Positions 48,284 to 58,062 of a stretch of DNA of 64,000 bases are shown here, in pieces (position 1 is the first letter of the stretch; each line of letters opens with the position of its first letter). The notes below the pieces were generated by a model that made no database searches, was not told where the DNA came from, and worked only from the letters and a program-made list of their open reading frames with translations. A program made the translations under genes and the position numbers. The stretch is from Flavihumibacter stibioxidans (GTDB lineage Bacteria; Bacteroidota; Bacteroidia; Chitinophagales; Chitinophagaceae), in NCBI RefSeq assembly GCF_014332695.1, contig NZ_MBUA01000030.1, forward strand, positions 143,320 through 207,319, given 5' to 3'.

Positions 48284-49195
48284 ATGCTCTACATACTCGA
48301 AACATCCAACCTCTGCCACCGGTTCCGCCACCAGGGACCTGCGCTGAAAAATATAAATATGCAGGTGCCGGAAAATTCTATCTATGGGTTCCTGGGACCC
48401 AACGGCGCCGGCAAGACCACCACATTGAAACTCATACTGGGACTACTGAAAAAACAGGCGGGCACCGTGACTGTTTTCGGTAAAAGTTTTGACCGCGACC
48501 GGATCGCCATCCTGCAACAGACAGGTTCCCTCATCGAATCGCCATCCCTTTACAGCCAGCTCACCGCTTTGGAAAACCTGAAAGTATTCCAGGCCATTTA
48601 TCAATGTCCGACTTCCTACATGCAAGAAGTACTCAACCTAACCGGACTGGCGGATACAGGGAAGAAAACCGCGGGACAATTTTCCCTCGGCATGAAACAA
48701 CGTGTAGGTATTGCCGTTGCACTGCTCAACCAGCCCAAACTACTGGTGCTCGACGAGCCCACCAACGGGCTCGATCCCAATGGCATCATCGAAATAAGAG
48801 AACTGCTGAAGCGCATCAACCGCGAGAAAGGAACCACCATCCTGATCTCCAGCCACCTGCTGCCCGAAATTGAAAAACTGGCCACACATACCGGCATCAT
48901 CCACAAAGGTGAACTGTTGTTCCAGGGACCGCTGGAGGAACTGCTTATCAAAAGGAACCAGTCCTCCCACATATTGCTCGATACAGGCAATATGGAAGCA
49001 ACCAGGTCTTTACTGCAGAAATACAAAATCCCCGTGCAGGAAGAATCGGGCAAACTGCTGATACCGGCACAACCGAAGGAATGCATCGCGGGCATCAACC
49101 ACCGGCTGGTGAGTGAAGGCATCAGTGTATATGCCATCCAGCCCATACAAAACAACCTGGAAACCATTTTCATGAACCTTATCAACGAGAACTGA
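48284..49195 (+). CDS. ABC transporter ATP-binding protein (BcrA-type)
   Basis: Nucleotide-binding subunit of an ABC-2 exporter. Walker A GPNGAGKTT (about residues 38-46), Q loop, signature FSLGMKQRVGIA and Walker B LLVLDEPTNGLDPNG, then the H loop region ILISSHLLPE. The C-terminal 80 residues are the accessory region of bacitracin/lantibiotic-immunity type ATPases. The next gene starts within its stop codon, and a LytS/LytTR pair follows, so all four genes form one operon. A role in export of, or resistance to, a peptide or lipid is inferred. Confidence 0.92.
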   Translation: MLYILETSNLCHRFRHQGPALKNINMQVPENSIYGFLGPNGAGKTTTLKLILGLLKKQAGTVTVFGKSFDRDRIAILQQTGSLIESPSLYSQLTALENLKVFQAIYQCPTSYMQEVLNLTGLADTGKKTAGQFSLGMKQRVGIAVALLNQPKLLVLDEPTNGLDPNGIIEIRELLKRINREKGTTILISSHLLPEIEKLATHTGIIHKGELLFQGPLEELLIKRNQSSHILLDTGNMEATRSLLQKYKIPVQEESGKLLIPAQPKECIAGINHRLVSEGISVYAIQPIQNNLETIFMNLINEN

Positions 49196-49968
49196 TGAAG
49201 ACCTTATTCCTTTCGAGCTTTCGCAGCGAATGGCTGAAAACCCGCCGCAGCGCTGCATCCTGGCTGGTGATCGCCGGCGGCTTCCTGATTCCCCTTATCC
49301 TGCTGGGAGCCCGGCTCTACCAGTTTGAAAAGCTGCCAACGGAAAATATTCACCCGCAATTGTGGCTGAACATTTCACAGCGGGCCTGGCAATATATGAG
49401 CATGTTGTTGCTGCCCATGGGAGTCATCCTGATCACCAGCCTTGTCACGCAGACAGAATTCCGCAACAATACCTGGAAACAGGTCCATACCCTGCCGCAA
49501 TCGCTGACCACCATCTTTACCGCCAAGTTAGCCGTCATCATGGTGCTGCTGCTGCAAGGGTTCGTTTTGTTCAATATCGGCATCTACCTCATCGGTGCGG
49601 CTCCGGCGCTGTTCAGCGGTGTACCCTACCCTGCTGCCGAATTTCCTTTGCAAAAATCCATGCAGGTAACGGGCAGGTATATTATTGGCTGCCTGCCCAT
49701 TGTAGCACTGCAATTCCTGCTCAGCCTGCAATACCGCAACTTTCTCATCCCCATTGGTGCTGGCTTCGGACTCTATATTGCCTCCATGATCGCACTGAAC
49801 TGGAAACATGGTTATATTATGCCCTATATTTATTCTGCCTATACATCCGCAGGCAGGAATACAATAGGGAATAGTAATACCGACCCGCTGGTGCTGGCTT
49901 CAGCATATTTCACCGGAACGATCATTTTGGGATACCTGCTGTATATCCAAAAAAAGGATAAAGCCTGA
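49195..49968 (+). CDS. ABC-2 type transporter permease
   Basis: Integral membrane protein of 257 aa with six predicted helices (for example WLVIAGGFLIPLILLGARLY, MLLLPMGVILITSLV, IVALQFLLSLQ). The N-terminal FLSSFRSEWLKTRRSAASW is typical of ABC-2 permeases. Its start overlaps the stop of the ATPase gene (TGATG), and the histidine kinase gene follows after 12 bp. Confidence 0.85.
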   Translation: MKTLFLSSFRSEWLKTRRSAASWLVIAGGFLIPLILLGARLYQFEKLPTENIHPQLWLNISQRAWQYMSMLLLPMGVILITSLVTQTEFRNNTWKQVHTLPQSLTTIFTAKLAVIMVLLLQGFVLFNIGIYLIGAAPALFSGVPYPAAEFPLQKSMQVTGRYIIGCLPIVALQFLLSLQYRNFLIPIGAGFGLYIASMIALNWKHGYIMPYIYSAYTSAGRNTIGNSNTDPLVLASAYFTGTIILGYLLYIQKKDKA

Positions 49969-49980
49969 GGACAGGGAAAT

Positions 49981-51033
49981 ATGAAAAAATCGGTCATCAT
50001 ATTATTACATGCAGGCTACTGGATCATGTACACATTACTGATCAGCAGCCTGCTGGTGGCCCTGGCAGCGAATTCAAAGAACGATCCCGCCATCATCCTG
50101 CGACAGACATTTTCAAAGCCACCGGTTCCGATCGTATTCTATCTTCCGGGCATACTGGGCTTCTATAGTTTTTATACCTACCTGTTCCAGCGCTGGCTGA
50201 CCCGGCAACAACTGGGGGGATTTTTTGCTGCGGCACTGGTAACGGTAATGTTGTGCGGGCTGGTCCCCATCCTGGTGCTGGTCATCCCCGGTGTACAATG
50301 GCAGGTCACCCAACAATGGAAAGCTTTTTTATCGCTCTGGGTTTTCCTGACCATACTGGCCACCATACATGGGGTGATCGGACTGGTCATGCGGGGATTC
50401 ATCACCTGGTACCAGGAAATCAAACTGAAGGAAGACCTGAAAAAGAAAAACCTGGAGACTGAACTGGCCCTGCTGAAATCCAAGCTGAATCCGCATTTTC
50501 TCTTCAACACCATCAACAATATCGACATACTGATTGAAACGGATGCTGGCCGCGCATCATTATACCTGAACAAACTCTCCGATATCCTCCGGTTCATGCT
50601 GTATGAAACCAAAAGCGAAGAGATACCCCTGCAAAGGGAACTGGAATATATCAGCAAGTACCTCGACCTGCAGAAGATCCGTAGCGCCAACCCTGATTAT
50701 ATCCGTTATACCGTGGAAGGCGATCCGGGCAGCCAGCTGATCAGTCCCATGCTCCTGATCTCCTACATCGAAAATGCTTTCAAACATGCGGAGCCTTTCA
50801 AATCGGGTAACGCCATCATCATCAAAGTAAACATACAGCCGGGGCAATTGTATTTTTATTGCGAGAACAAATACAGGAAAAACAGTTCCGGGCAAAAGGA
50901 TCACAGCGGACTGGGCCACGAATTGTTGCGAAAAAGAATGGACCTGCTATATCCCGGGCGATATCGGTTAGACATTACCGATAAAGACGAAACCTATATT
51001 GTGGAACTAAGAATTGACAATGATGAGCATTGA
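49981..51033 (+). CDS. LytS-family sensor histidine kinase
   Basis: A 350-aa membrane sensor with four transmembrane helices (residues 1-150), then a short coiled coil and a His_kinase domain whose phosphorylated histidine is in KLNPHFLFNTINNI. The ATPase domain has ISPMLLISYIENAFKHA and GLGHELLRKRMDLLYPG. It lacks an extracellular sensing domain, as in kinases that sense through an associated transporter. It partners with the LytTR regulator encoded immediately downstream (overlapping). Confidence 0.92.
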   Translation: MKKSVIILLHAGYWIMYTLLISSLLVALAANSKNDPAIILRQTFSKPPVPIVFYLPGILGFYSFYTYLFQRWLTRQQLGGFFAAALVTVMLCGLVPILVLVIPGVQWQVTQQWKAFLSLWVFLTILATIHGVIGLVMRGFITWYQEIKLKEDLKKKNLETELALLKSKLNPHFLFNTINNIDILIETDAGRASLYLNKLSDILRFMLYETKSEEIPLQRELEYISKYLDLQKIRSANPDYIRYTVEGDPGSQLISPMLLISYIENAFKHAEPFKSGNAIIIKVNIQPGQLYFYCENKYRKNSSGQKDHSGLGHELLRKRMDLLYPGRYRLDITDKDETYIVELRIDNDEH

Positions 51034-51721
51034 TTGCATCATAGTGGAAGACGAGCCGCTGGCCATGGAAAGGATGCAGCAATATGTGGGCAAACTGCCC
51101 TGGCTTCGCCTGGTGGCCAGTTTTGACAACGGCCTCGATGCGCTGGTTTATTTGCAGACCAACAAAGTGGACCTGGTCTTTCTCGACATCAATATCGGCG
51201 AAATCTCGGGCATCCGCCTGCTGGAAACTACGAGCAGCAAACCGGAAGTCATCATCATCACCGCTTATGACGAATATGCCATTAAGGGATTTGACCTCAA
51301 CGTAACCGATTACCTGCTCAAACCATACAGCCTGGAACGCTTCCTCCAGGCGGTGGAAAAAGTGCGGCACAACCTGCAGAAACCTGAGCCCGCTGCGGAG
51401 AAAAAATTCATCTTTATCAAAACGGAATACCGGTTGGAAAAGCTGATGCTGGAAGATATTCTTTACATCGAAGGCATGCGTGATTACAGGAAGATTCACC
51501 TTAGCGACAGGCGGCTGCTGACGCTGCAAACCTTTAAGGAACTGGAGCAGGACATCCCGGCTACCGTTATTTGCAGGGTCCACAAATCCTATATGGTAAA
51601 CATCAGCAGGATAGATTCGATAGACCGGGAAGGCATTCGGATGGGCAATACCCTGATTCCCATTTCAGACACTTACAGAAAGTCATTTTACCAGTTGCTG
51701 TCGGGAGGTGGAAACCAGTAA
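51020..51721 (+). CDS. LytTR-family response regulator
   Basis: The N-terminal receiver domain has VEDEPLA (acidic pocket), FLDINIGEISG with the phosphoacceptor aspartate, and DYLLKPYSLERF with the conserved lysine. The C-terminal LytTR DNA-binding domain has DILYIEGMRDYRKIH and CRVHKSYMVNISRIDSI. The gene overlaps the kinase gene; ATG 51020 or 51023 is the start, the TTG at 51014 being less likely. It probably controls the ABC exporter operon in which it lies. Confidence 0.93.
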   Translation: MMSIDCIIVEDEPLAMERMQQYVGKLPWLRLVASFDNGLDALVYLQTNKVDLVFLDINIGEISGIRLLETTSSKPEVIIITAYDEYAIKGFDLNVTDYLLKPYSLERFLQAVEKVRHNLQKPEPAAEKKFIFIKTEYRLEKLMLEDILYIEGMRDYRKIHLSDRRLLTLQTFKELEQDIPATVICRVHKSYMVNISRIDSIDREGIRMGNTLIPISDTYRKSFYQLLSGGGNQ

Positions 51722-51823
51722 AACACCATCTTATCAGTAAAAAACACCATAATCGCGGTAAATAGTACATACGGGGCATAGGCACATTCGAGTAATTTGA
51801 ACGCCACAAAAAACCAAACGCAC

Positions 51824-53392
51824 ATGCCTGTAAAAAAAGTACCGGGTGTTCACTTTCCCTACTGCCTGATTGGTGGCGAGCTGGTAGAATGGGAGGGCGA
51901 CATGCAAACCGTTAATTCACCCATCTCCGCCGGGGATGAGGTCATCCGGCTGGGATCCATTCCCATGGTATCAGCTGACCTGGCCATGGAGGCATTACAT
52001 GCCGCCGAAACCGCCTACAACAATGGAATCGGGGAATGGCCGTCATTGCCTGCACATCGCAGGATAGAAGTAATGCTGGAATTCCTGGAGGACATGCAGA
52101 CCAAAAGGGAAGAAGTAGTTGAACTGCTGATGTGGGAAATTGCCAAGCCAAAGCCGGATGCCGAGAAAGAATTTGACCGCACCATCGAATACATGCGCGA
52201 CACCATCCGCAGCCTGCGCACGATGGAAAACCAGAGTTGTAAAGCGCATACTGCCGGCGGTGTCCTGGCCTATGTAAAGTGGTCGCCCATCGGTGTGGTA
52301 TTGTGCATGGGGCCATACAACTATCCGCTTAATGAAACCTTCACCACGTTGTTGCCTGCGCTGCTGATGGGAAATACCATCATCTTCAAGCCACCGAAAT
52401 ACGGGGTGCTGCTGCATACGCCGCTGGTGGAACTGTTTAAAAAACATTTCCCACCGGGTGTGGTGAATATTATTTTCGGCAGTGGCCGTACCACTTCCAC
52501 TCCTATCCTGGCTTCGGGAAAGGTAAAGGGACTGGCATTTATCGGGCAGAGCAAGGCGGCTGCCGAACTGAAGAAATACCATCCCAAGCCGCACCAGTTC
52601 AATACCCTGCTGGGACTGGAAGCGAAGAACCCGGCCATTGTTATGCCGGATGCAGACCTGGATGAGATCATGCCCGAGGTAATCAGCGGCGCCTTTTCGT
52701 TTAATGGTCAGCGTTGCACTGCACTGAAGATCTTCCTGGTACATAAATCCATTTCAAAACAGTTCCTGCAGCGCTTGTCTGAAAAAGCGGATACGCTGAA
52801 GATCGGTTTGCCATGGGAAGACAAAGTGCAGATCACGGCCCTGCCGGAAGACGGCAAAACAGACTATCTGCAATCGCTGGTAGATGATGCCGTGGAGAAA
52901 GGCGCTCAGGTGGTGAACCGCGTTGGTGGCCGCAGTGAAGGCAGGTACTACTTTCCCACTGTATTATTCCCGGTGAACAGCAACATGCGCATTTACCATG
53001 AAGAACAATTCGGTCCGGTTGTACCCGTAGTGGAATACGAAGACAGTTCGGAAGTGGTGGATTTTTTAATCCATTCGCACTATGGCCAACAGGCAAGTAT
53101 ATTCGGAAATGATCCGGAGCAGATTGGTGAGCTGATCAATCACATCAACAACCTGGTGGGAAGGATCAATATCAACAGCCAGTGCCAGCGTGGTCCGGAT
53201 TACCTGCCTTTTACCGGCAGGAAGGATTCGGCGCAGGGAACCGTATCGCTCAACGATGCATTGGAAGCCTTTTCGTTGCGGGTAATCCTCGCGGGAAAGC
53301 TGACCGATAAAAATGTGGAGCTGATCAACAATGCAGCGCCGTTCACCAATATCCTGGTGGCTTGCGGATTGCAGATGGAGAACCATGAGTAA
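51824..53392 (+). CDS. Aldehyde dehydrogenase, GapN-like (NADP-dependent glyceraldehyde-3-phosphate dehydrogenase type)
   Basis: A 522-aa cytoplasmic aldehyde dehydrogenase. The N-terminal Rossmann part has WSPIGVVLCMGPYNYPLNET, the catalytic glutamate region LLGLEAKNPAIV and the nucleophile C298 in FNGQRCTALKI; HEEQFGPVVPVVEYE and RININSQCQRGPD complete the site. The long PLNETFTTLLPALLMGNT segment and total length fit non-phosphorylating GAPDH-like enzymes. ATG 51824 (MPVKKVPG) is chosen over a TTG at 51797. It would give NADPH and 3-phosphoglycerate without ATP; substrate by similarity only. Confidence 0.82.
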   Translation: MPVKKVPGVHFPYCLIGGELVEWEGDMQTVNSPISAGDEVIRLGSIPMVSADLAMEALHAAETAYNNGIGEWPSLPAHRRIEVMLEFLEDMQTKREEVVELLMWEIAKPKPDAEKEFDRTIEYMRDTIRSLRTMENQSCKAHTAGGVLAYVKWSPIGVVLCMGPYNYPLNETFTTLLPALLMGNTIIFKPPKYGVLLHTPLVELFKKHFPPGVVNIIFGSGRTTSTPILASGKVKGLAFIGQSKAAAELKKYHPKPHQFNTLLGLEAKNPAIVMPDADLDEIMPEVISGAFSFNGQRCTALKIFLVHKSISKQFLQRLSEKADTLKIGLPWEDKVQITALPEDGKTDYLQSLVDDAVEKGAQVVNRVGGRSEGRYYFPTVLFPVNSNMRIYHEEQFGPVVPVVEYEDSSEVVDFLIHSHYGQQASIFGNDPEQIGELINHINNLVGRININSQCQRGPDYLPFTGRKDSAQGTVSLNDALEAFSLRVILAGKLTDKNVELINNAAPFTNILVACGLQMENHE

Positions 53393-53616
53393 TATTTATA
53401 CCAGAATGCAGGAATACCGGGCAGTATGAAACCATAAGCTGCCGCCCATTCCACCATTCGGGGCTGTCGTTAACGCAGAAAAAGCAAAATCGTACAAAAC
53501 AATCATCAATTGATTGTTTTTATTTATATTAGTTTTTGACATGTGTATGATGATCGTACATACAGGATGATGAACGATAGATACCAGTTCATAGAAAAAA
53601 ACTAAACCGATTTTTT

Positions 53617-54831
53617 ATGAAGCAATTCATGCTTTGCTGCCTGTTAACGACAGCCCTTTCCATTTCAGCCATAGCGCAGGTCCAATTCTATACCAGTTGT
53701 AATTATCGCGGTTATACTGCCAATCTTGGTGCGGGTAACTATTATAATTCAGCCCAGTTTTCCCTCCCCGATCGCAGCATCAGTGCCGTAAAAGTGCCCC
53801 TTGGGTACAGGGTTGAATTATATACTTCCATTAATATGGCCGGTGTGCCGGTAGTGTTGACTGCCAGCAGATCTTGCCTACCCGGTGGAATTGGGGACGC
53901 TGTGCGATCCATCAGAATCACCTATGCTGACAATACCCCTGAAGAAACCTTCAATCCATATGGCGGGGTAATGGTATTTACGGAATGTAATTTTGGTGGA
54001 AGAAATGCCTATTTACCGCCTGGTGATTATCCTACACTCAGGTCTGTTATTGGCAATAACGCCATTTCCTCGCTGCATATTCCGGAAGGCATGGTCATTG
54101 AACTGTTCCAGGAAATCAATTTCAGGGGAACTTCCACAGGCAGGATAACTACTGACAACAGATGTTTGGGCGACTATTGGAATAATACCGCCTCCTCCGC
54201 CCGCATTTATTATAATACCGGAGGCTGGATACCGCCAACGGCGCCACCGCACATTGCCAACAATGGTTCCATCACCATTTATACAGGATGCAACTATATT
54301 GGCAAAGCCAACAATTTTGAGCAGGGTAATTTTGCGAATCTGAGAGCATCCCTTAATAACCAACCGGCAGGTTCTATCATGATACCGGCGGGACTTACAG
54401 TAGAATTTTACAGCCAGCCCAATTATGGTGGGTACCTGATGGGAAAATACACGGCCAACAAACCTTGTATCCAAAGTAATATTCAATACAGGGCTGCCTC
54501 CATGAGGGTGTATGCATCGGGAGGAAATACAGGAGGATCGGCCAATGCGGGAGTAATTGTTTACACTGGCTGCAATTTCGCGGGCAACAAACGAATATTG
54601 GGACCCGGCAACTACAATAATATAACTACTTCGGGCTATATCTCTCCTTCATCTTTCCGCGTACCGCCAGGTTACCAGATCGAACTCTTCTCAGAAACAA
54701 ACCTGCGGGGAACTTCCACCGGAAAAATGTCTTCCAATATAGATTGCCTGGGTAACTGGATCAGGGGGAAAGCCAGGTCTGCCCGCGTTACCAGACAATC
54801 AATTGAGCCAACTCCCAGACAAAACCAATAA
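53617..54831 (+). CDS. Secreted beta/gamma-crystallin-like repeat protein
   Basis: A 404-aa protein with signal peptide (LCCLLTTALSISAIAQ). Four modules of about 90 residues repeat the pattern [VI]xxYTxCNYxGxxxxLxxGNY...S..VPxGYxVELYxxxNxxGxS: clear at about 22-110 (QFYTSCNYRGYTANLGAGNY), 118-200 (MVFTECNFGGRNAYLPPGDY), 215-300 (TIYTGCNYIGKANNFEQGNF) and 310-390 (IVYTGCNFAGNKRILGPGNY). This is the Greek-key pattern of beta/gamma-crystallins; two conserved cysteines per module could form disulfides. Calcium binding is possible in this family. It is a lone gene with a 224-bp upstream region. Confidence 0.8.
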   Translation: MKQFMLCCLLTTALSISAIAQVQFYTSCNYRGYTANLGAGNYYNSAQFSLPDRSISAVKVPLGYRVELYTSINMAGVPVVLTASRSCLPGGIGDAVRSIRITYADNTPEETFNPYGGVMVFTECNFGGRNAYLPPGDYPTLRSVIGNNAISSLHIPEGMVIELFQEINFRGTSTGRITTDNRCLGDYWNNTASSARIYYNTGGWIPPTAPPHIANNGSITIYTGCNYIGKANNFEQGNFANLRASLNNQPAGSIMIPAGLTVEFYSQPNYGGYLMGKYTANKPCIQSNIQYRAASMRVYASGGNTGGSANAGVIVYTGCNFAGNKRILGPGNYNNITTSGYISPSSFRVPPGYQIELFSETNLRGTSTGKMSSNIDCLGNWIRGKARSARVTRQSIEPTPRQNQ

Positions 54832-54838
54832 TATAAAA

Positions 54839-55081
54839 TCATTTTTTTTCGTCTGCCCTTTCCATCACATCCAGCCTCGCTTTTCTATAATCGGGAATGG
54901 CGGCAGCGGATCCATCCTGTTTGAACTCGAACACCTCATCTACGATGTCCGTAGCACTAAGGGCGCGAAGTTTTGTTAAAGCAGCGGCATCAGTTCCTTC
55001 AATATTATATCGCTTTGCGAAATTCACCCCGATTTTTTCAGAAGATACCGGATAGTATGGATCTGCGTTTTCCTGGTTGAT
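54839..55081 (-). pseudogene. Remnant of a type B carboxylesterase gene
   Basis: The open frame 54839-55081 reads NQENADPYYPVSSEKIGVNF, then AKRYNIEGTDAAALTKLRAL and SATDIVDEVFEF, which resembles the internal helical region of carboxylesterase/lipase family proteins. Catalytic parts on both sides are missing, and a stop codon lies directly upstream in frame. It sits at the end of the redox operon on the same strand and is probably a deletion remnant of an esterase that once belonged to it. Confidence 0.5.
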
Positions 55082-55103
55082 TTATATGTCTGCTTACGAG
55101 ATA

Positions 55104-55847
55104 TTATTTTCGCGACGTTACTGCCAACAAAACTTTCCGGGCGGCATCAGCATCTGTTTTACTCACCAATTTTTCAACCAATGCCAATACTTCTTCCAAC
55201 TGGACTTTGGATATACCTTGTATCATTGCCAGTGACAGGTGGGAAGAAAGCATTGGCTCCACGCCTCCAAGAGAAATAAGGGCCGACACAGTAGTAAGTT
55301 CACGATCCGAAAAACTCAGGACATCCCTCGAAAAAATGTCGGCGAACAAATGTTCTTTCAGGAATGTATCCATCTCCGGACTAAACGCGCCATATCCGCT
55401 GGTTGGTTTTTCAATTGGTCCATCTGTCGGACGGCCACCCAGCTTTGCCAGGTTCTTCCACCCCAACTCATACTTGCTGGTGTTGTCGGGGATGGGAGTA
55501 GCTTCCCTTCCCATATTGTCATTGATACCCTTTGCCTTTCTTTCGTTGAGCAAAGCCATCAACGTATTGAGCCCCTGTATACTTCTGGGGAAGCCGCAGT
55601 AAGCATATAAATGAACCAACACTTCTTTGCTTTCGTTGACAGTAAGTCCGGCATCGAGTCCGGTATTCAGTGCCTGCTTTAGTTTTGGCAAATCACCCTT
55701 CGCAGTGAAAGAAGAGATTAATATTATCGCCCGCTGTTTTTCTGTAAGCATTTGTTGGGGGTCTGATGTATGCTGTGCAACTGCAACTTGTGCCAGGAAA
55801 AACAACGATGAAAAGGCAGCCAGGAAATACGTCATTATTTTAATCAT
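55104..55847 (-). CDS. Secreted carboxymuconolactone decarboxylase (CMD/AhpD-like) family protein
   Basis: A 247-aa protein with signal peptide (MTYFLAAFSSLFFLAQVAVAQ) and two tandem CMD-type helical domains: LTEKQRAIILISSFTAKGDL to VLVHLYAYCGFPRSIQGLN, and LSFSDRELTTVSALISLGGV to VQLEEVLALVEKLV. The single cysteine at YCGFP is not a CxxC pair, so AhpD-type peroxidase activity is unlikely. ATG 55847 is chosen. It ends a minus-strand operon after the PQQ dehydrogenase. Confidence 0.82.
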   Translation of the reverse strand: MIKIMTYFLAAFSSLFFLAQVAVAQHTSDPQQMLTEKQRAIILISSFTAKGDLPKLKQALNTGLDAGLTVNESKEVLVHLYAYCGFPRSIQGLNTLMALLNERKAKGINDNMGREATPIPDNTSKYELGWKNLAKLGGRPTDGPIEKPTSGYGAFSPEMDTFLKEHLFADIFSRDVLSFSDRELTTVSALISLGGVEPMLSSHLSLAMIQGISKVQLEEVLALVEKLVSKTDADAARKVLLAVTSRK

Positions 55848-55889
55848 GATTGCATGTTTTCGTTCATCCTTTAAGATGCGCATAATTGT

Positions 55890-58043
55890 CTAGGGAAGTT
55901 TGAATGCCATAATTGAACCGGACGGATTTTCGGTGGTACCACCTACCGACAATGCCACATACTGTTTTCCGTTTACCATATAGGTGCAGGCAGTGGCATT
56001 GGCGATGGCTGGCAAGGTGGTTTCCCAGAGTATTTTACCGGTTGATTTTGCGAATGCGCGCAACTTCCTGTCTTCCGCACCTGCAATGAAGATCAATCCC
56101 CCGGCAGTTACCACGGGCCCGGATTTTCCTTCCAGTCCAGTATCAGCGGCGCCGTCTCCTTTTCTTTTTTCATCGTTGCCCAAAGGAATCTCCCACTCGT
56201 ATTCACCGGTTGAAAGATTTAATGCATGCAGCGTTCCCCAGGGTGGCGTAACCGCAGGGTTTCCACTGGGATCCTTCCAGGTAACATAACCAGTGGTATT
56301 CATATACATGTCCTTCACGGGCTGCGCGCCTTCGCCCTCTACTTTTGCCAATCCTTTTGAACCTGATCCAACAGAATGAACATAAGACAATATAGCATCC
56401 AGTTGGTCATCCGTAAGCACTCCGGCGTAGGGAGGCATGAAACCACCACCCTTCCTGATTTTATCCAGCGCAATTTCCCGCGTCATTCTTTTATCAAGAC
56501 CAAGCAGTGTTGGATTGTTTCCAATGCCGGCCCTGTTTCCACCATGACAGGCAGCGCAGTAGATATTGTACTGTCTTCTTCCCTGGTCAACCACCGGCAT
56601 CCCGACAACCACTTCTGGATCCTGCCGGATGATGGTTTGTATTTCAGGGGCATTGCTGGAACGGATGTATAACATATTGGTTACCGGATCAAATGCACCA
56701 CCGCCCCAGTTTGTGCCACCGCGCGTTCCCGGGAACATCAGGGTTCCTTTCAGGTCAGGGGGAGTATAGAGTCCTTCGTAGCGCAATGACCTGAATCTTT
56801 TTACAAGGGCATCATGGTCAGCAGGTGAATAATTGGTAAGGTCTGTTTCAGTAATCAATTGCTTCGCATAAGGCTTTGGTTTGGTTGGGAATGGCTGGGT
56901 AGGCCATGCTTTTTCGCCGGGCAGATTGGATGCGGGAACAGGACGTTCCTCAATGGGATAAATGGGTTTGCCTGTTTCGCGATCCAGGATATAAACAAAT
57001 CCCTGCTTGCTCAACTGGGCCACTGCATCTACCTGTTTCCCATCCTTATTCAAGGTTACCAGGTTTGGGGGAGCGGGGAGATCATAATCCCAGATATCAT
57101 GATGAACCGTCTGGTAATGCCACACATGTTTTCCGGTGGCAGCATCCAGTGCCAGCACACAATTGCCATATAAATTTTCCCCGATCCGGTCAGCCCCATA
57201 AAAGTCGTAGGTAGGTGACCCCAATGACATGAAGACGATGCCGCGTTTGGTGTCTATGGACATGCCCGCCCAGCTATTGATACCACCGGCATATTTGTAC
57301 GCGTCCTTAGGCCAGGTTTCATAGCCTGGTTCCCCGGGGAGGGGAACGGTATGAAAAGTCCAGACCAACTCGCCGGTTTTACAATGGTAAGCGCGAATAT
57401 ATCCCGGTGGCGTACCATATAAGTCGGGAAGCCTGGAACCGCAAATAATGAGGTCTTTGTAAATAATGCCGGGAGAAGTCATGGTTATGGCAATGTCATC
57501 CGGGTTGTCGCGGACGCCCACATTTAAATTCACCTTGCCATTCGTTCCAAATTCAGAAATGGGTTTGCCTGTTTTGGCATCCAGAGCAACCAGGAAATTA
57601 TCGGCTGCAAAGAATATACGTTTATCGTCGCCGTTCTCCCAGTAAGTTACGCCGCGTTCCACCCCACCGCCGCCGCCACCTTCAAAAGGATCGTAGGACC
57701 AGATTTGTTCACCCGTTTCAGCATTGATGGCATATGCATTTCGTTTGGCGGAAAGGGAATACAGCACACCGTCAACTATGATTGGATTCGACTGGCTGTT
57801 AGCGGGCTGGGCCGATGGGGGAAGGTCATTCATGGTGAACGTCCATGCAGGCTGCAAATCACCTACATTGGCAGTGTCGATCTGATGAAGGGGAGAGTAA
57901 CTTGAACTAGCCTCATCAGCTTTATACACAGACCAGGTACGGTCTAAGTTCGCCATGGAATTCCCGGCGGAATCCTTGTCTGACTTGCAACTGACAAGCC
58001 CGAACATAGCAGCCACGAGCAAAAAACAGAAAAGCTTTTTCAT
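55890..58043 (-). CDS. PQQ-dependent dehydrogenase lipoprotein with inserted cytochrome c domain
   Basis: A 717-aa lipoprotein (lipobox GLVSC) that should sit in the periplasm or outer membrane. The eight-bladed quinoprotein propeller is shown by W-motif repeats such as GKPISEFGTNGKV, ATGKHVWHYQTVHHDIWDYD (metal/PQQ region) and STGKILWETTLP. Inserted between late blades is a cytochrome c module with haem motif CAACH (C496, C499, H500) and probable axial methionine in GGGFMPPYAG. Such enzymes oxidise alcohols or sugars and pass electrons on. No PQQ synthesis genes are in the window. The esterase gene ends 19 bp upstream. Confidence 0.88.
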   Translation of the reverse strand: MKKLFCFLLVAAMFGLVSCKSDKDSAGNSMANLDRTWSVYKADEASSSYSPLHQIDTANVGDLQPAWTFTMNDLPPSAQPANSQSNPIIVDGVLYSLSAKRNAYAINAETGEQIWSYDPFEGGGGGGVERGVTYWENGDDKRIFFAADNFLVALDAKTGKPISEFGTNGKVNLNVGVRDNPDDIAITMTSPGIIYKDLIICGSRLPDLYGTPPGYIRAYHCKTGELVWTFHTVPLPGEPGYETWPKDAYKYAGGINSWAGMSIDTKRGIVFMSLGSPTYDFYGADRIGENLYGNCVLALDAATGKHVWHYQTVHHDIWDYDLPAPPNLVTLNKDGKQVDAVAQLSKQGFVYILDRETGKPIYPIEERPVPASNLPGEKAWPTQPFPTKPKPYAKQLITETDLTNYSPADHDALVKRFRSLRYEGLYTPPDLKGTLMFPGTRGGTNWGGGAFDPVTNMLYIRSSNAPEIQTIIRQDPEVVVGMPVVDQGRRQYNIYCAACHGGNRAGIGNNPTLLGLDKRMTREIALDKIRKGGGFMPPYAGVLTDDQLDAILSYVHSVGSGSKGLAKVEGEGAQPVKDMYMNTTGYVTWKDPSGNPAVTPPWGTLHALNLSTGEYEWEIPLGNDEKRKGDGAADTGLEGKSGPVVTAGGLIFIAGAEDRKLRAFAKSTGKILWETTLPAIANATACTYMVNGKQYVALSVGGTTENPSGSIMAFKLP

Positions 58044-58062
58044 TGAAATAATTTTTGCCTGC

